From Verrucomicrobiota bacterium (GTDB lineage: Bacteria > Verrucomicrobiota > Verrucomicrobiia > Limisphaerales > UBA1319), in contig JAKLFB010000004.1 in the NCBI GenBank assembly GCA_022711435.1, positions 159,153 through 223,152 on the forward strand: a stretch of DNA of 64,000 nt, in the 5' to 3' direction. Positions 35,301 to 43,591 of this stretch are shown piece by piece (positions within the stretch are counted from its first letter, which is position 1; every line of letters starts with the position of its first letter). The notes below the pieces were generated by a model. It saw nothing but the letters and a program-made list of their open reading frames with translations. It made no database searches and was not told the DNA's origin. Position numbers and translations under genes: made by a program.

Positions 35301-36011
35301 TCCGTTGAAGAAGAAATAAATGCCTTGTTCGTTGGCGTATTGGACTTTGGCTTCGAACCCTTGCCAGTAGGACGGATTCCACCGCTCCAGGCCCGCGCCG
35401 AGGAACGGCGGATTGCCGTCCGTGTCGGTGGCGACGCCGGACCAGCTGCTGGCCGGCGAGCACTGGACAACGGTGAAATGCTTGGCGGCCCGATCGTCGA
35501 TGTACGTTCGCCAGTCGGCCATCGCAGCCTTGAGCGGCGCCACCCACGCCGTGTCGCCCATCCACAGAAAGGGAGTGCCGTCGTGATAGGTCAGATAACG
35601 ACGGCTCGCGCTGATCCGGAGCAGCCCATGCCGGTAGAGCGGGTTCGCGCCCGTGTAAGGCGACACGGCAACCGCGCCCGTTTGCAGGTGCAATCCAGCA
35701 TTGCTGGCATCCGAACAACGGGTCTGCCATGTCCACTCGCCCGCAGCCGGAAAGGCGCACCGGATCTTGAATGTGCCTCCGCCATCCCAGAAGCCAAAGC
35801 CGTTGATGACCGATCCGTCCGGCCCGGTGTACATCACCGAGAGCGTGACATCCCGATACGGGTTGGCATAAGCGATGGAGCTCTCGAGCGAATGCTCCCA
35901 TCGCTGCCAGTGCACGGCAGCCGAGGTCGCGGCCGCATGGACGCGCGTCCCAAGCAGCGTCAGGAGCCCAATGACAGCCAGCAAAGGGATTGTGATTCGA
36001 GTGGATCTCAT
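32307..36011 (-). CDS. Giant secreted DUF5060-DUF4038-DUF1593-LamG fusion protein
   Basis: A 1234-residue protein. The ATG at 36011 begins a good signal peptide (MRSTRITIPLLAVIGLLTLL); ATGs at 36023 and 36035 are alternatives. Rough order: residues 35-125 DUF5060 sandwich; 130-480 DUF4038 apiosidase-like barrel (HDGTPFLWMGDTAWVAPLKA, FVVFSPSFDSPYMSLGDG); 480-550 collagen-binding-like domain; 560-860 DUF1593, a nucleoside-hydrolase-like fold starting LMVLTDIGGDADDQQSMVRL; 870-975 its C-terminal PKD-like domain (VVRLDAAGSWDPDGHDLSCS); 985-1165 LamG (GALDFDGVNDRVDLGNP, GRIDDVRIYNRALNEAE); and a terminal module ending RFFLLQLPP. It probably degrades a complex plant glycan outside the cell. The fusion of two catalytic folds is unusual. 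Confidence 0.8.
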   Translation of the reverse strand: MRSTRITIPLLAVIGLLTLLGTRVHAAATSAAVHWQRWEHSLESSIAYANPYRDVTLSVMYTGPDGSVINGFGFWDGGGTFKIRCAFPAAGEWTWQTRCSDASNAGLHLQTGAVAVSPYTGANPLYRHGLLRISASRRYLTYHDGTPFLWMGDTAWVAPLKAAMADWRTYIDDRAAKHFTVVQCSPASSWSGVATDTDGNPPFLGAGLERWNPSYWQGFEAKVQYANEQGIYFFFNGLMEPVSRYPSEADARLFARNAVARLFGNFVVFSPSFDSPYMSLGDGVGEEVRAATAVHLITQHVGTSIDAAQSYYNQGYLDFSGCQSGHNNGDRAKCAAHAIQWNLALYSRAPHKPVINLEAYYDANGTTAGMAAKYLGTPRDARSLGYLSWTSGALGYTYGAHGIWNWQTDPAQAYHWSKAIDYPSSMQMRYLHDFFAGIEWWRLEPAHGLIRNQAAASTNQMTLARSAAGDLAVAYLPNASPIQIDMTSFPRPMRGHWFDPVRNLQLPIAEAIPAGGVQTLAPPAAGDWVLRLTEAKPRLMVLTDIGGDADDQQSMVRLLAHANEFEVEGLLATSRMGHGHDTMPQLITNSVQAYGQVISNLVMHASGWPTESYLRDRIRTGHGDPSVVGEGADTPASSRIIAAADADDPRPLWIVIWGGSRELAQALWRVQQDRSAADVAAFVSRLRVHAITDQDGHGAEIRAAFPALFWIDDGSGLAREHQVFRGQYQTGDSSLQNRDWINANIRAGHGPLGAQYPQDGDGVPGMKEGDTPSYLYVLPHGLNDPFHPDWGGWGGRFLFASNQVFVGAQDAIEGPGFGGANERYTVARWRPAFQRHFQARMDWCVEPPSQANHPPIAFVNDDGSRAILSLTVSTGAVVRLDAAGSWDPDGHDLSCSWFFYPDAGRTPDGIVISNASGSAASFAAPGTADVRPLHCILAVTDNGSPPLTAYRRVLVTVCATNGGGPDALIGHWKLDERAGATAVDATSYGVIGALVNSPVWTDGRYGGALDFDGVNDRVDLGNPAHLRLTGAMTLAAWVRIDSFSSNGRIVNKQGAGGSRGWSLNVESGRYASFQIARDASYLFYVTSTGALPMGQWIHLAGTYEPGVALRIYTNGILDRALTAGVPAVQYNSSLNVAIGDRPGGGTPFDGRIDDVRIYNRALNEAEVASLGPLRFSLFEALEDRITLNWTGAGWLKWAGSIRGPWNDITPPPVPPYTADIVSNESRFFLLQLPP

Positions 36012-36164
36012 CGTTGGATTCATACTGTTGCCCATCGAGATTGGCAAGAGAACCGTTCACCGTCCCGGTCACCCCAGCCCTCCCCCATCAAATCGAAGCG
36101 AGTGAAAAGACTCTCAACTGCCAGGCGAACGAGCTATCACCACGCCGCCCTTGTCTCTCAAGGG

Positions 36165-36240
36165 CCGGTTCCGATTTCCCTCCCCCTGCGTCAGCCGGGG
36201 GGAGGGAGAGGGGGGCGTTTCAACGCGCCATTCACCCCTG
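36165..36240. repeat. REP-like palindromic repeat, copy 2
   Basis: CCCTCCCCC pairs with GGGGGGAGGG across TGCGTCAGCC, followed by AGAGGGGGGCGTTTCAACGC. The latter segment is shared with the 7860-7960 repeat. It lies between the giant gene's 5' end and the 3' end of a LamG pseudogene. Boundaries are approximate. Confidence 0.4.
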
Positions 36241-36242
36241 GA

Positions 36243-36975
36243 CTACCGTGATGCTTCGAGCCGATAGAACCGGTTCTCGCCCGGCACGATGTCCGCCATA
36301 TAAGGCGGCTCGGGCGCGGGGGTGATTTTCTGCCATGGACCGGTCACCTGGGGCGCCCACTCGAGGTGGCCTGTGCCGGTCCAGTCCAGGCGCAGGCTCG
36401 CGCCCGCGATCGTGGGGGCGAGGAACTTGGACGGCTCGGGCTCGACCGGCAGCTGGGCGAGCACGGCGATCTCGGCGTCGCTGAGCGCGCGCGTGTAGAT
36501 CCGCACCTCGTCGACCGTTGTTGGAGATGGTCCGGACATATACCCAGGCCGAGAGAGTCATCGGACCGGTCATCCGCAGGGCGGCCGGGTTCCCGATCTG
36601 GACGCGCGTGTTGACGCCGTTGAAGTCGAGGGCGTGCGGGCCGACGCGGCCCGGAACCCAGGCGGGGCTGTTGTACAGCGTGCCAGCCAATCCGCCGCCG
36701 GAGGAATCGGCCGCCGTGCTGCCCGAGCCTTCATCGAACTTCCAGTAGCCAGCCAGGCTGCTGTAATCGAAGTTTTTCTCGGTGTCGGGACGGACGGCAT
36801 TGGGAGGCGCGGCCAGATCGTACACCTGGCTCACCTTCAGTGTGTAGGCGGGCCCCTCGGTCAGCGGATCGGTCGTCAGAACCACGGTTCGGGCGTTCGC
36901 AACCCAGGCGGCGCCGGTGACGGCGACGGAGCCGTTGGTGCTCGCAATCTGGTAATGGGCGGCGTTGGTGGCGCT
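36243..36975 (-). pseudogene. Broken LamG-domain protein gene (5' truncated, internal deletion)
   Basis: Read on the minus strand, coding sequence starts abruptly next to a partial repeat element with a bacterial Ig-like end (IASTNGSVAVTGAAWVANAR). It continues into a LamG start (LAGYWKFDEGSGSTAADSSG, ALDFNGVNTRVQIGNP, MTLSAWVYVRTISNNGR), then changes frame and resumes at VDEVRIYTRALSDAEIAVLA. It ends with the module LDWTGTGHLEWAPQVTGPW and RFYRLEASR. The intact paralogue at 32307 has about 90 residues between the two LamG parts, which are missing here. The junction at about 36518-36526 contains GGTCGA, suggesting a short-homology deletion. No start codon with a signal peptide remains. Confidence 0.8.
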
Positions 36976-37083
36976 GGCTGTGTTGCTCCTCGCTCACAGA
37001 CCGCACGGGTATGCTCGCTCGTCGCGCCTTGCCAGCCCGCCCAATCCCCTCCAGCAAAATCGGAATTAATTTTTGCACAGACC
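36971..37083 (-). mobile_element. Family A element, copy 3, partial
   Basis: On the minus strand this runs AGGTCTGTGCAAAAATTAAT into GCAACACAGCCAGCGC, matching the first 113 bases of the full element almost exactly. It then stops where the LamG pseudogene begins. The right half and right terminal repeat are missing, so the copy cannot be mobile. Confidence 0.8.
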
Positions 37084-37251
37084 TACTAAGGCATGCAGGA
37101 AAGAGATAGGGAGAAATTCTCATGGTCTCACCCTTTTAGCATGGATGGCCCTTGAAAACAAAGGTAGTTTGCATCACCCGGCTGCGAATGGGACGATGCC
37201 CCTTTCACTTGACTTCTGTCTGACGCAGGCACAGGATCCTGTCCTGAACTT

Positions 37252-38061
37252 ATGAGATCGGAAACACCACATCGCCTTGAGATTGCCGCCGCTTGCGGGC
37301 TGGCAGCCGTCCTGACCGCCGCCGTCGCGCAAGCCCAATACGTCACCGGCTTCGAAAACCCGCCCTTCACACCCGGTGCCATCGCCAGCCAGGACTCCTG
37401 GATCTCCGGTGGAACCGTCAGCAGCGTGCGAACGGCGAGCGATATCTCGGCCCTCTTGACCGCGTCGGGCCTGAATGCGGACGAGACCGTCCACAGCGGC
37501 ACCCAGGCGCTGCTCATGTCCGGCGGCGAGGGCAGCGTGACCACCCGCCGGTTCGTCACCGGCCTCGAATCCGAGACCTACGTCAGCCTCGATGCCTGGG
37601 TGCGCCCCTTGGATCGGCGATTGGACGTCGGAGCCACCAATGTCGGCAACAGCTTTCTCGTCCTCGAAGACAGCTCGAATTCCTCCGCCGGCCGCGCCGC
37701 AGCCGTCCGGTTCGGATACGACACCAGCGCCCTGGCCCACATCGACTACGCCACCAGCGTCTCCGGCATCTGGCAGAGCACCGGCCTGTCCTGGGATCCC
37801 GACACCTGGTACAACATCACGATGAACCTCGACATGGCCGCACAGACCTACGATTTCTACCTCGATGGCGCGAAGGTCAACTCGAGCCCCATCCCCTTCT
37901 ACTCGGGAAACACCGTCACCAGCATCGGCGGAGTCCGCTTCTACCGGGGCGGCGCCCAGGCGGGGATGATCATCGATGACCTCACCATTGTCCCCGAGCC
38001 GGCCTCAATCGCCTTGCTGCTCGCCGGCGGCTGCGCACTCCTGCTCCGTCGCAAGCGCTGA
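37252..38061 (+). CDS. PEP-CTERM protein, LamG-like secreted
   Basis: A 269-residue protein. Residues 1-29 are a signal peptide ending in AQAQ. The body (NPPFTPGAIASQDSWISGGT, TSVSGIWQSTGLSWDPDTWY, TYDFYLDGAKV) is a concanavalin-type beta sandwich. It ends in a textbook PEP-CTERM tail: VPEPASIALLLAGGCALLLR, then RKR. This signal is normally processed by an exosortase and the protein is delivered to the cell surface, often with exopolysaccharide. No exosortase gene is in this window. It is a tandem paralogue of the N-terminal 240 residues of the next gene (shared VRFGYDTSALAHIDYATSVS-type segment). A 168 bp low-GC leader precedes the ATG. Confidence 0.88.
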   Translation: MRSETPHRLEIAAACGLAAVLTAAVAQAQYVTGFENPPFTPGAIASQDSWISGGTVSSVRTASDISALLTASGLNADETVHSGTQALLMSGGEGSVTTRRFVTGLESETYVSLDAWVRPLDRRLDVGATNVGNSFLVLEDSSNSSAGRAAAVRFGYDTSALAHIDYATSVSGIWQSTGLSWDPDTWYNITMNLDMAAQTYDFYLDGAKVNSSPIPFYSGNTVTSIGGVRFYRGGAQAGMIIDDLTIVPEPASIALLLAGGCALLLRRKR

Positions 38062-38216
38062 GCCTCCGCGAACGCGCCTCGCTCCACCGTGCCTGGCGGC
38101 CCTGCCCGCCAGGCGCTTCCTTTTCCACCGCGACCAGTTCGTCTTTGGCTCGACACATAGCCCGATATTCGTTATCCAGTTTCCATCGTCCAATAATCCA
38201 AATCGCCTGCAATCCC

Positions 38217-40172
38217 ATGAAGAAATCTCCGATCCTTCTTTCCACCCTCCCCGCCACCCTGTGCGCCGCCTGGATCGTCATGGCCACCCTCCCCGCCTGT
38301 GCCCAGACGGTGATCGACTTCGAGGATCCGATCTATAGCTCCGGCCTGCTCCGGGACCAGGACCTTTGGTCTGTCCAGCGGACCAACGAGCTTGTCCTCA
38401 CAGCCGCCGAGATCGCCGATAACTTGAGCATCGCCGGCCTCACTCCGGACCGCGCGGTCCATGGCGGAAATCAGGCGGCCCTGTTCTCCCATCCCGGTTC
38501 CAGCGGATACGCCATCCGCTACATCGATGGCATGAGCGCCGCCCGGATCGTCAACCTCTCCGTCTGGGCACGGCCCTTGACACCCCGCATGGATGGAGCC
38601 ACCAACCTGGGCAATGTCTTCTTGACCATGGAAAACTCGTCCGGCACTCGAGCCGCCGCTTTCCGGTTCGGATACGATACCAACGCCGGCCCCCACATCG
38701 ATTACGCCACCGCAGTCGGCGGCATTTGGCAAAACTCCGGAGTGCCGTGGACCAGCAACACGTGGTACAAGCTCGAAATGACAGTCGATTACAGCGAGAA
38801 GACCTACGACTTCGCCATCAACGACACCCAGATCAACAAAAGCCCGCTCGCATTCTACAGCGGCAATAACGTCGCCAACTTATGGCAGGTCCGCGTCTTC
38901 CGCGGCAGCAGCCAGGCCGGCCTGATCCTCGACGACCTGACCGTCACCGACCTGACCCCTCCCGGCCCGCTGGTCAGCCGCGTGACCAGCACCCCCTTCG
39001 GATGGCAATTCAATATCGCTGACGCCGCCGATGGCACCACGCCCGATACCAACACGATCCGAGTCGCCGTCGACGGAGCCCCCGTCACGCCCACCAGCAT
39101 CACCCAAAGCGGCGGCATCGGCACCGGCGATGGCACCGGCCGAACCACGGTCGCCTTCACTAGCCCCACCCCCATCTTCGTCTCCGGGTCCACCCACACC
39201 AACGTCGTCCGTTTCGAAGGCTTCGGCTTCCAGCCCGTCGAGCGAACGCTCGTGTTCACGGTGCCGTTCATCACGGACACGCTCGCTCGCACGCGCCATT
39301 ACCCCGGACAATTCCAGGGCAAAGCCGGATACAGCGCCAACCGCCAGGGCCGCACCGGCGCCGAGGGCGACTTCGCCGCCGATATCGGATCTCCAGCCCG
39401 CCAAAACTATGGCGTCCTCGCCACAGCTCCGGATCTGCTGACCGCTCTCAACTCCGCCGCCACCGCCGATATCATCTCCTTCTCGCTCTGGGTCCGCCAC
39501 CGGGTGACAAGCTCGAGCTCGGTCTTCTGGGCCTTCTCGGCCACCGCGCCCGATAACCGCGGCGCCCAAATGCACTGCCCCTATTACGCAAACGCCGACG
39601 AAGCCCTCTTCTTCGATACCGGCGGCACCGGTGAGGACGCCCGCATCACCGCCAAAATGACCACCTTCCCCGCATACAGCGGCCTGGATTCGTGGTGGAA
39701 TCAGTGGCGCCACGTCGTTGCCGTCAAAAACGGGCCCTCCAAACAGATCTGGATCGATGGACAGCTCTTCCTGTCCGCCGAAGGCCAGACGTTCCTGCCC
39801 TATGACCTGACCAAGCTGTATATCGGCTGCGGAATCTCCGGCGGGCAGCCGGCCCTCTCGATCGATGGATGGATCGACGATTTTGCGGTCTACTCGGCCG
39901 CCCTCGGCTCGTCGGATGTCGCCAGCCTCTTCCAGGGCACGGCCCCGGATCAGATCCCTGCTTCGCCGAGCCTGATCGCCTGGTGGGATTTCAACGACGC
40001 GCCCAGCCTCAGCTCGAAGCTGGTCGACGGCCAGACCGTCATCACGTTCACCCAGGTGCTCCAGTCCTCGACCCATGCCGCCGGCCCCTACGTCGATATG
40101 CTCGACGCAAAAAGCCCCTACATAGTCGGTCCATCCGACGGGCCTCACCGGTTCTTCCGCACCCGGAAATAG
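38217..40172 (+). CDS. Secreted two-domain LamG-like protein, paralogue of the PEP-CTERM neighbour
   Basis: A 651-residue protein. The ATG at 38217 starts a signal peptide (KKSPILLSTLPATLCAAWIV, ending ACAQ). Residues about 30-245 are paralogous to the PEP-CTERM protein just upstream: FRFGYDTNAGPHIDYATAVG, GNNVANLWQVRVFRG and SQAGLILDDLTV align along its length. Residues about 250-340 are an Ig-like spacer. Residues about 380-590 are a second concanavalin/LamG domain (SLWVRHRVTSSSSVFWAFSA, KQIWIDGQLFLSAEG). There is no PEP-CTERM tail; it ends with the RFFRTRK-type module shared with other secreted proteins here, so the two paralogues carry different C-terminal tags. Confidence 0.75.
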   Translation: MKKSPILLSTLPATLCAAWIVMATLPACAQTVIDFEDPIYSSGLLRDQDLWSVQRTNELVLTAAEIADNLSIAGLTPDRAVHGGNQAALFSHPGSSGYAIRYIDGMSAARIVNLSVWARPLTPRMDGATNLGNVFLTMENSSGTRAAAFRFGYDTNAGPHIDYATAVGGIWQNSGVPWTSNTWYKLEMTVDYSEKTYDFAINDTQINKSPLAFYSGNNVANLWQVRVFRGSSQAGLILDDLTVTDLTPPGPLVSRVTSTPFGWQFNIADAADGTTPDTNTIRVAVDGAPVTPTSITQSGGIGTGDGTGRTTVAFTSPTPIFVSGSTHTNVVRFEGFGFQPVERTLVFTVPFITDTLARTRHYPGQFQGKAGYSANRQGRTGAEGDFAADIGSPARQNYGVLATAPDLLTALNSAATADIISFSLWVRHRVTSSSSVFWAFSATAPDNRGAQMHCPYYANADEALFFDTGGTGEDARITAKMTTFPAYSGLDSWWNQWRHVVAVKNGPSKQIWIDGQLFLSAEGQTFLPYDLTKLYIGCGISGGQPALSIDGWIDDFAVYSAALGSSDVASLFQGTAPDQIPASPSLIAWWDFNDAPSLSSKLVDGQTVITFTQVLQSSTHAAGPYVDMLDAKSPYIVGPSDGPHRFFRTRK

Positions 40173-40294
40173 CCGCCTCCCTCGAGGCGGCCAGATCCCC
40201 GGCCGCCATCGGCGCCGGGATGGAGCCGATGGCGGCTTGGCATAACCACCATGAGCCGGGAACCGGATCCCGCCGGCCTCCCCCCTCGCCGGCC

Positions 40295-41326
40295 TCAGTA
40301 GCTGCCCCTGTCCAGCTTGACCTTGCCCCGGAAGATCCAGTAGATGCTCGCCGTGTAGGCCAGCACCAATGGCATCCCGATCACCGCAATCGTCAGCATG
40401 ATCTCCAGGGTCTTCTTCGACGATGCTGCATTGATGATCGTCAGGCTGTTCGCCGCCTCCGGATGGCTCAGCACCAGGTTCGGATACATCCCCAGGGCGA
40501 ACAGCGCCATCATCGCCATCATCGCCACGCACGACGAAAGGAACGCCCGCCCGTCCCGCCCCCGATGGATCTCGCGCGGGATGTTGGCGATCGCCAGCAT
40601 GTTCAGCAGCGCCACGCTGAACAGCCACGGGTTCGCCCGCATCCGCGCCGCCATGTGCGGCGCGTAGAGCAGCGTCGCCACGGTCGTCACCCCGTAGCAG
40701 AGGATGAAAAAGATGATGCTGTTCTGGATCCAGACCCGCACCTTCTCGTGCAGCTCGCCCTCGGTCTTCATCGCGGTGTAGATCGCCCCGTGCATCATGA
40801 AAAGCGCCAGCGTGGTGACTCCCAGCAATAGCGCGTAGGGATGCAGCAGGCCCCAGAACGCGCCAGCATATTCGCCCCGCCCGTCGATGGGGATCCCGTA
40901 GGCGATGTTCCCCATCGCCACCCCGATCAGCACGCTCGACAGGATGCTCCCCCCGGCAAAGCCGATGTCCCACATCTGACGCCACCAGCGCATCGGCTTC
41001 TTGCTCCGGAACTCGATCGCCACCGCCCGGAAGATCAAGGCCGCCAGCAGCAGCATGAACGCCAGGTAAAACCCCGAAAACACCGTCGCATACACGTTCG
41101 GGAACGCCGCGAACAGCGCCCCGCCGCCCGTCACCAGCCAGACCTCGTTCCCGTCCCACACCGGACCGATCGCGTTCAGCATCAGCCGGCGATGCTCGTC
41201 CTTCCTCGCGAACAGATGCAGCGCCCCCACGCCCAGGTCGAACCCGTCCAGCATCGCATAGCCCGTGAACAGCACGCCAATCAGGACGAACCACGTGGTG
41301 TTCAGATCGAGGTTGCCAAAGGTCAT
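40295..41326 (-). CDS. cydB: Cytochrome bd quinol oxidase subunit II
   Basis: A 343-residue protein with about eight or nine transmembrane helices and the usual CydB length. The N-terminal FVLIGVLFTGYAMLDGFDLG (with the conserved LDGFDLG) and GPVWDGNEVWLVTGGGALFA are strong CydB signatures. It pairs with CydA to reduce oxygen to water using quinol, with high oxygen affinity. The ATG overlaps the cydA stop by 4 bp (ATGA), so the two are translationally coupled. No cydX or cydCD genes follow. Confidence 0.96.
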   Translation of the reverse strand: MTFGNLDLNTTWFVLIGVLFTGYAMLDGFDLGVGALHLFARKDEHRRLMLNAIGPVWDGNEVWLVTGGGALFAAFPNVYATVFSGFYLAFMLLLAALIFRAVAIEFRSKKPMRWWRQMWDIGFAGGSILSSVLIGVAMGNIAYGIPIDGRGEYAGAFWGLLHPYALLLGVTTLALFMMHGAIYTAMKTEGELHEKVRVWIQNSIIFFILCYGVTTVATLLYAPHMAARMRANPWLFSVALLNMLAIANIPREIHRGRDGRAFLSSCVAMMAMMALFALGMYPNLVLSHPEAANSLTIINAASSKKTLEIMLTIAVIGMPLVLAYTASIYWIFRGKVKLDRGSY

Positions 41327-42681
41327 AAGGGTAATGCGAGCTTTCCGGACGGCTTCAGATCCGCGTCCTCAGGCCCATGCTGGATCTTGTCGTTGAGCAA
41401 ATACACGAACACCGCGAACAGCAGCAGGTAAATGACCGTGAACAGCACCAGCGAGGCCAGCACGGTCTCGGCCGGGACCACCGCCGACAGCCCCTCCGAT
41501 GTCCGCAGCCTGCCATACACGATCCACGGCTGGCGGCCCACCTCGGCCGCAAACCATCCCAGCTGGTTCGCCAGTTGCGGCCCCAGCACCGACACCACCA
41601 GCACCCGCAGCATCCATGGCCTCCCGGGAATCCACCCCCGCCACAGCCCCACCCACCCCATCGCCGCAATCGCGATCAAACTGAATCCAACGGCCACCAT
41701 CCCATGATAAGCCTGAAACACGACCTGAACCGGCGGACGATCCTCCACCCGAAACTCGCGCAGCCCTTGGACCGCCGCCGCTCGATTGCCAAACGCCAGC
41801 CAGCTCAGCATCCCCGGCATGGCCGCCCCCCACCGCACGCTCTCCCGCTCCTCGTCCACCCAGCCGAACAACGCCAGCGGCGCGTTCGTCGTGGTCGCAT
41901 AAATCCCCTCGAATGCCGCCAGCTTCGCCGGCTGGTTCCGCGCCACGCCCGCCGCGCTGCCATGGCCGCTCACCAGCTGCAACAGCGACGCCCCCATCCC
42001 CACCGCCAGCCCCGCCTTCAAAGAGCCCCTCGCAAAATCCAGATGCCGGCTCTTCAGCAAATACCACGCGCTCACGCTCACCACCAGAAATGCCCCCGCC
42101 TGCCACGCGCCGCACAACACGTGGAACAGCCGGTCCATCGAGGACGGATTGAACACCATCGCCCAGAAATCCGTGATCTCCGCCCGCGCCTTCACCCCCT
42201 CGCCCACAATCTGAAATCCAGCCGGCGTCTGCATCCACGAGTTCGCCACCACGATCCAGATCGCGCTGAAGTGTGCCCCCAAACACACCATGCACGTCGC
42301 AAAGAAATGCAGCCCCCGCCCCACCTTGTCCCAGCCGAACAGCAGGATCGCCAGAAAGCCTGACTCGAGGAAGAACGCGAAGATCCCCTCCGCCGCCAGC
42401 GCGCTCCCAAAGACATCCCCCACATAGCGCGAATAGGACGCCCAGTTCGTCCCAAACTCGAACTCCATCACAATCCCCGTCGCCACCCCCATCGCAAACG
42501 TCAGCGCAAATACTCGGGTCCAAAACCTCGCCAGCTGATGGTACAGCGGCTTCTTCGTCCGCAGCCAAAGCAACTCGAATATCACCAGCATCACCCCCAG
42601 CCCAATGCTCAGCGGCGGATAGATGTAGTGAAACGCGATCGTCGCCGCAAACTGGATCCGGGATAACGCTAAAACGTCCAT
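41323..42681 (-). CDS. cydA: Cytochrome bd quinol oxidase subunit I
   Basis: A 452-residue membrane protein from the ATG at 42681 ([20 protein letters not shown], with the conserved RxQFA and FHY including the b595 haem His). Other family marks are [54 protein letters not shown] and the GRQPW motif ([15 protein letters not shown]) after the quinol loop. The periplasmic Q-loop is of the short type, as in CIO-like and many Gram-positive or PVC enzymes. It oxidises quinol and reduces oxygen at haem d. It is divergent from the EIIA-HTH regulator and shares a 196 bp intergenic region with it. Confidence 0.96.
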   Translation of the reverse strand: MDVLALSRIQFAATIAFHYIYPPLSIGLGVMLVIFELLWLRTKKPLYHQLARFWTRVFALTFAMGVATGIVMEFEFGTNWASYSRYVGDVFGSALAAEGIFAFFLESGFLAILLFGWDKVGRGLHFFATCMVCLGAHFSAIWIVVANSWMQTPAGFQIVGEGVKARAEITDFWAMVFNPSSMDRLFHVLCGAWQAGAFLVVSVSAWYLLKSRHLDFARGSLKAGLAVGMGASLLQLVSGHGSAAGVARNQPAKLAAFEGIYATTTNAPLALFGWVDEERESVRWGAAMPGMLSWLAFGNRAAAVQGLREFRVEDRPPVQVVFQAYHGMVAVGFSLIAIAAMGWVGLWRGWIPGRPWMLRVLVVSVLGPQLANQLGWFAAEVGRQPWIVYGRLRTSEGLSAVVPAETVLASLVLFTVIYLLLFAVFVYLLNDKIQHGPEDADLKPSGKLALPL

Positions 42682-42800
42682 GATCAAATCGCTTTCCCGC
42701 ACTCCTGACAGAACTTCGAATCCTGCTCGGATATTATTCGGTTCTCGATAATCGTCAACTGCTCCGCGCCAACATCAGCCGGAATTCGGATGCAACACTA

Positions 42801-42830
42801 TTGACATTGATGCCCCTGTTAGTTCATTAT
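42801..42830 (+). promoter_or_regulatory. Probable sigma-70 promoter of the regulator/Ehr operon
   Basis: A perfect -35 TTGACA at 42801-42806 and a CATTAT -10 at 42825-42830 with an 18 bp spacer, 48 bp before the regulator ATG. The region is distinctly AT-richer than its surroundings. AGG triplets at 42862-42864 and 42870-42872 lie ahead of the ATG and could serve as ribosome site. Confidence 0.45.
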
Positions 42831-42877
42831 GTCCTGAGATGTCTTTTATGGGATAATATAAGGTAGGTCCAGGCAGA

Positions 42878-43591
42878 ATGAAGCTCACAGTGAGAGACAT
42901 GTCCGAGATGCTGGGTGTTTCGGAAAAGACCGTTTACCGGTGGATCGGCGAGCAGAAACTCCCCGGCTACCGCGTCAGCGGCCAATACCGGTTCAATCGC
43001 GCCGAGGTCCTCGAGTGGGCCACCGCCAACAAGCTCCAGGTTTCCACCGCCGCCTTGCAGGAAACCGAATCCTACGACCTCCCCCTGCCTGCCCTGCCCG
43101 ATGCCCTTCAGGCAGGCGGCATCCACTACCGAGTAGGCGGCACGGACAAGGAATCCGCGCTCCACGGCGTGGTCGAGATCGTGCGTCTGCCGGAAGACGT
43201 CGATCGCGAATACCTCTTCCAGGCGCTGATCGCCCGCGAGCAACTGGCGTCGACCGGCATCGGAGACGGAATCGCGGTTCCTCATCCACGATACCCGATC
43301 GTTTTGCATCTGAACAAACCGATGGCGTCGCTCTGTTTTCTGGAAAAGCCGGTCGAGTATGGCGCGCTCGACGGACGCCCGGTTCATGCGCTCTTTGCCG
43401 TGATCAGCCCTACGGTCCGGGGCCATCTGCATCTGCTCTCCCATATCTCGTTCGCGCTCCGCGACGCAGAGTTCCGGAACCTGGTCATCGCGCAAGCCGG
43501 CCGCGACGAACTGACGAAGTGCGTGGGCCGAATCTGCTTCGAGCCGCACCCGCCGTCCGGCGCTGACCTCACCGAGAGCGAGTCGCCATGA
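42878..43591 (+). CDS. Helix-turn-helix / PTS EIIA fusion regulator
   Basis: A 237-residue protein. Residues 1-50 are a MerR/excisionase-type DNA-binding domain (VRDMSEMLGVSEKTVYRWIG and LPGYRVSGQYRFNRAEVLEW). Residues about 85-225 are a fructose/mannitol-type EIIA (PtsN-like) domain. The phosphorylatable His lies in GIGDGIAVPHPRYPIVLH (near residue 130), and FAVISPTVRGHLHLLSHISF is also typical. The protein probably senses the phosphorylation state of a PTS relay and controls transcription. Its stop overlaps the ATG of the first Ehr subunit (ATGA), so it is translationally coupled to the complex and likely regulates it. Alternatively it regulates the divergent cydAB as well. Confidence 0.85.
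   Translation: MKLTVRDMSEMLGVSEKTVYRWIGEQKLPGYRVSGQYRFNRAEVLEWATANKLQVSTAALQETESYDLPLPALPDALQAGGIHYRVGGTDKESALHGVVEIVRLPEDVDREYLFQALIAREQLASTGIGDGIAVPHPRYPIVLHLNKPMASLCFLEKPVEYGALDGRPVHALFAVISPTVRGHLHLLSHISFALRDAEFRNLVIAQAGRDELTKCVGRICFEPHPPSGADLTESESP

Noticed and set aside
38880..41294. 804-residue open frame on the minus strand overlapping cydB
   Set aside because: Out of frame with cydB and antisense to the LamG-like gene; no recognisable segment.
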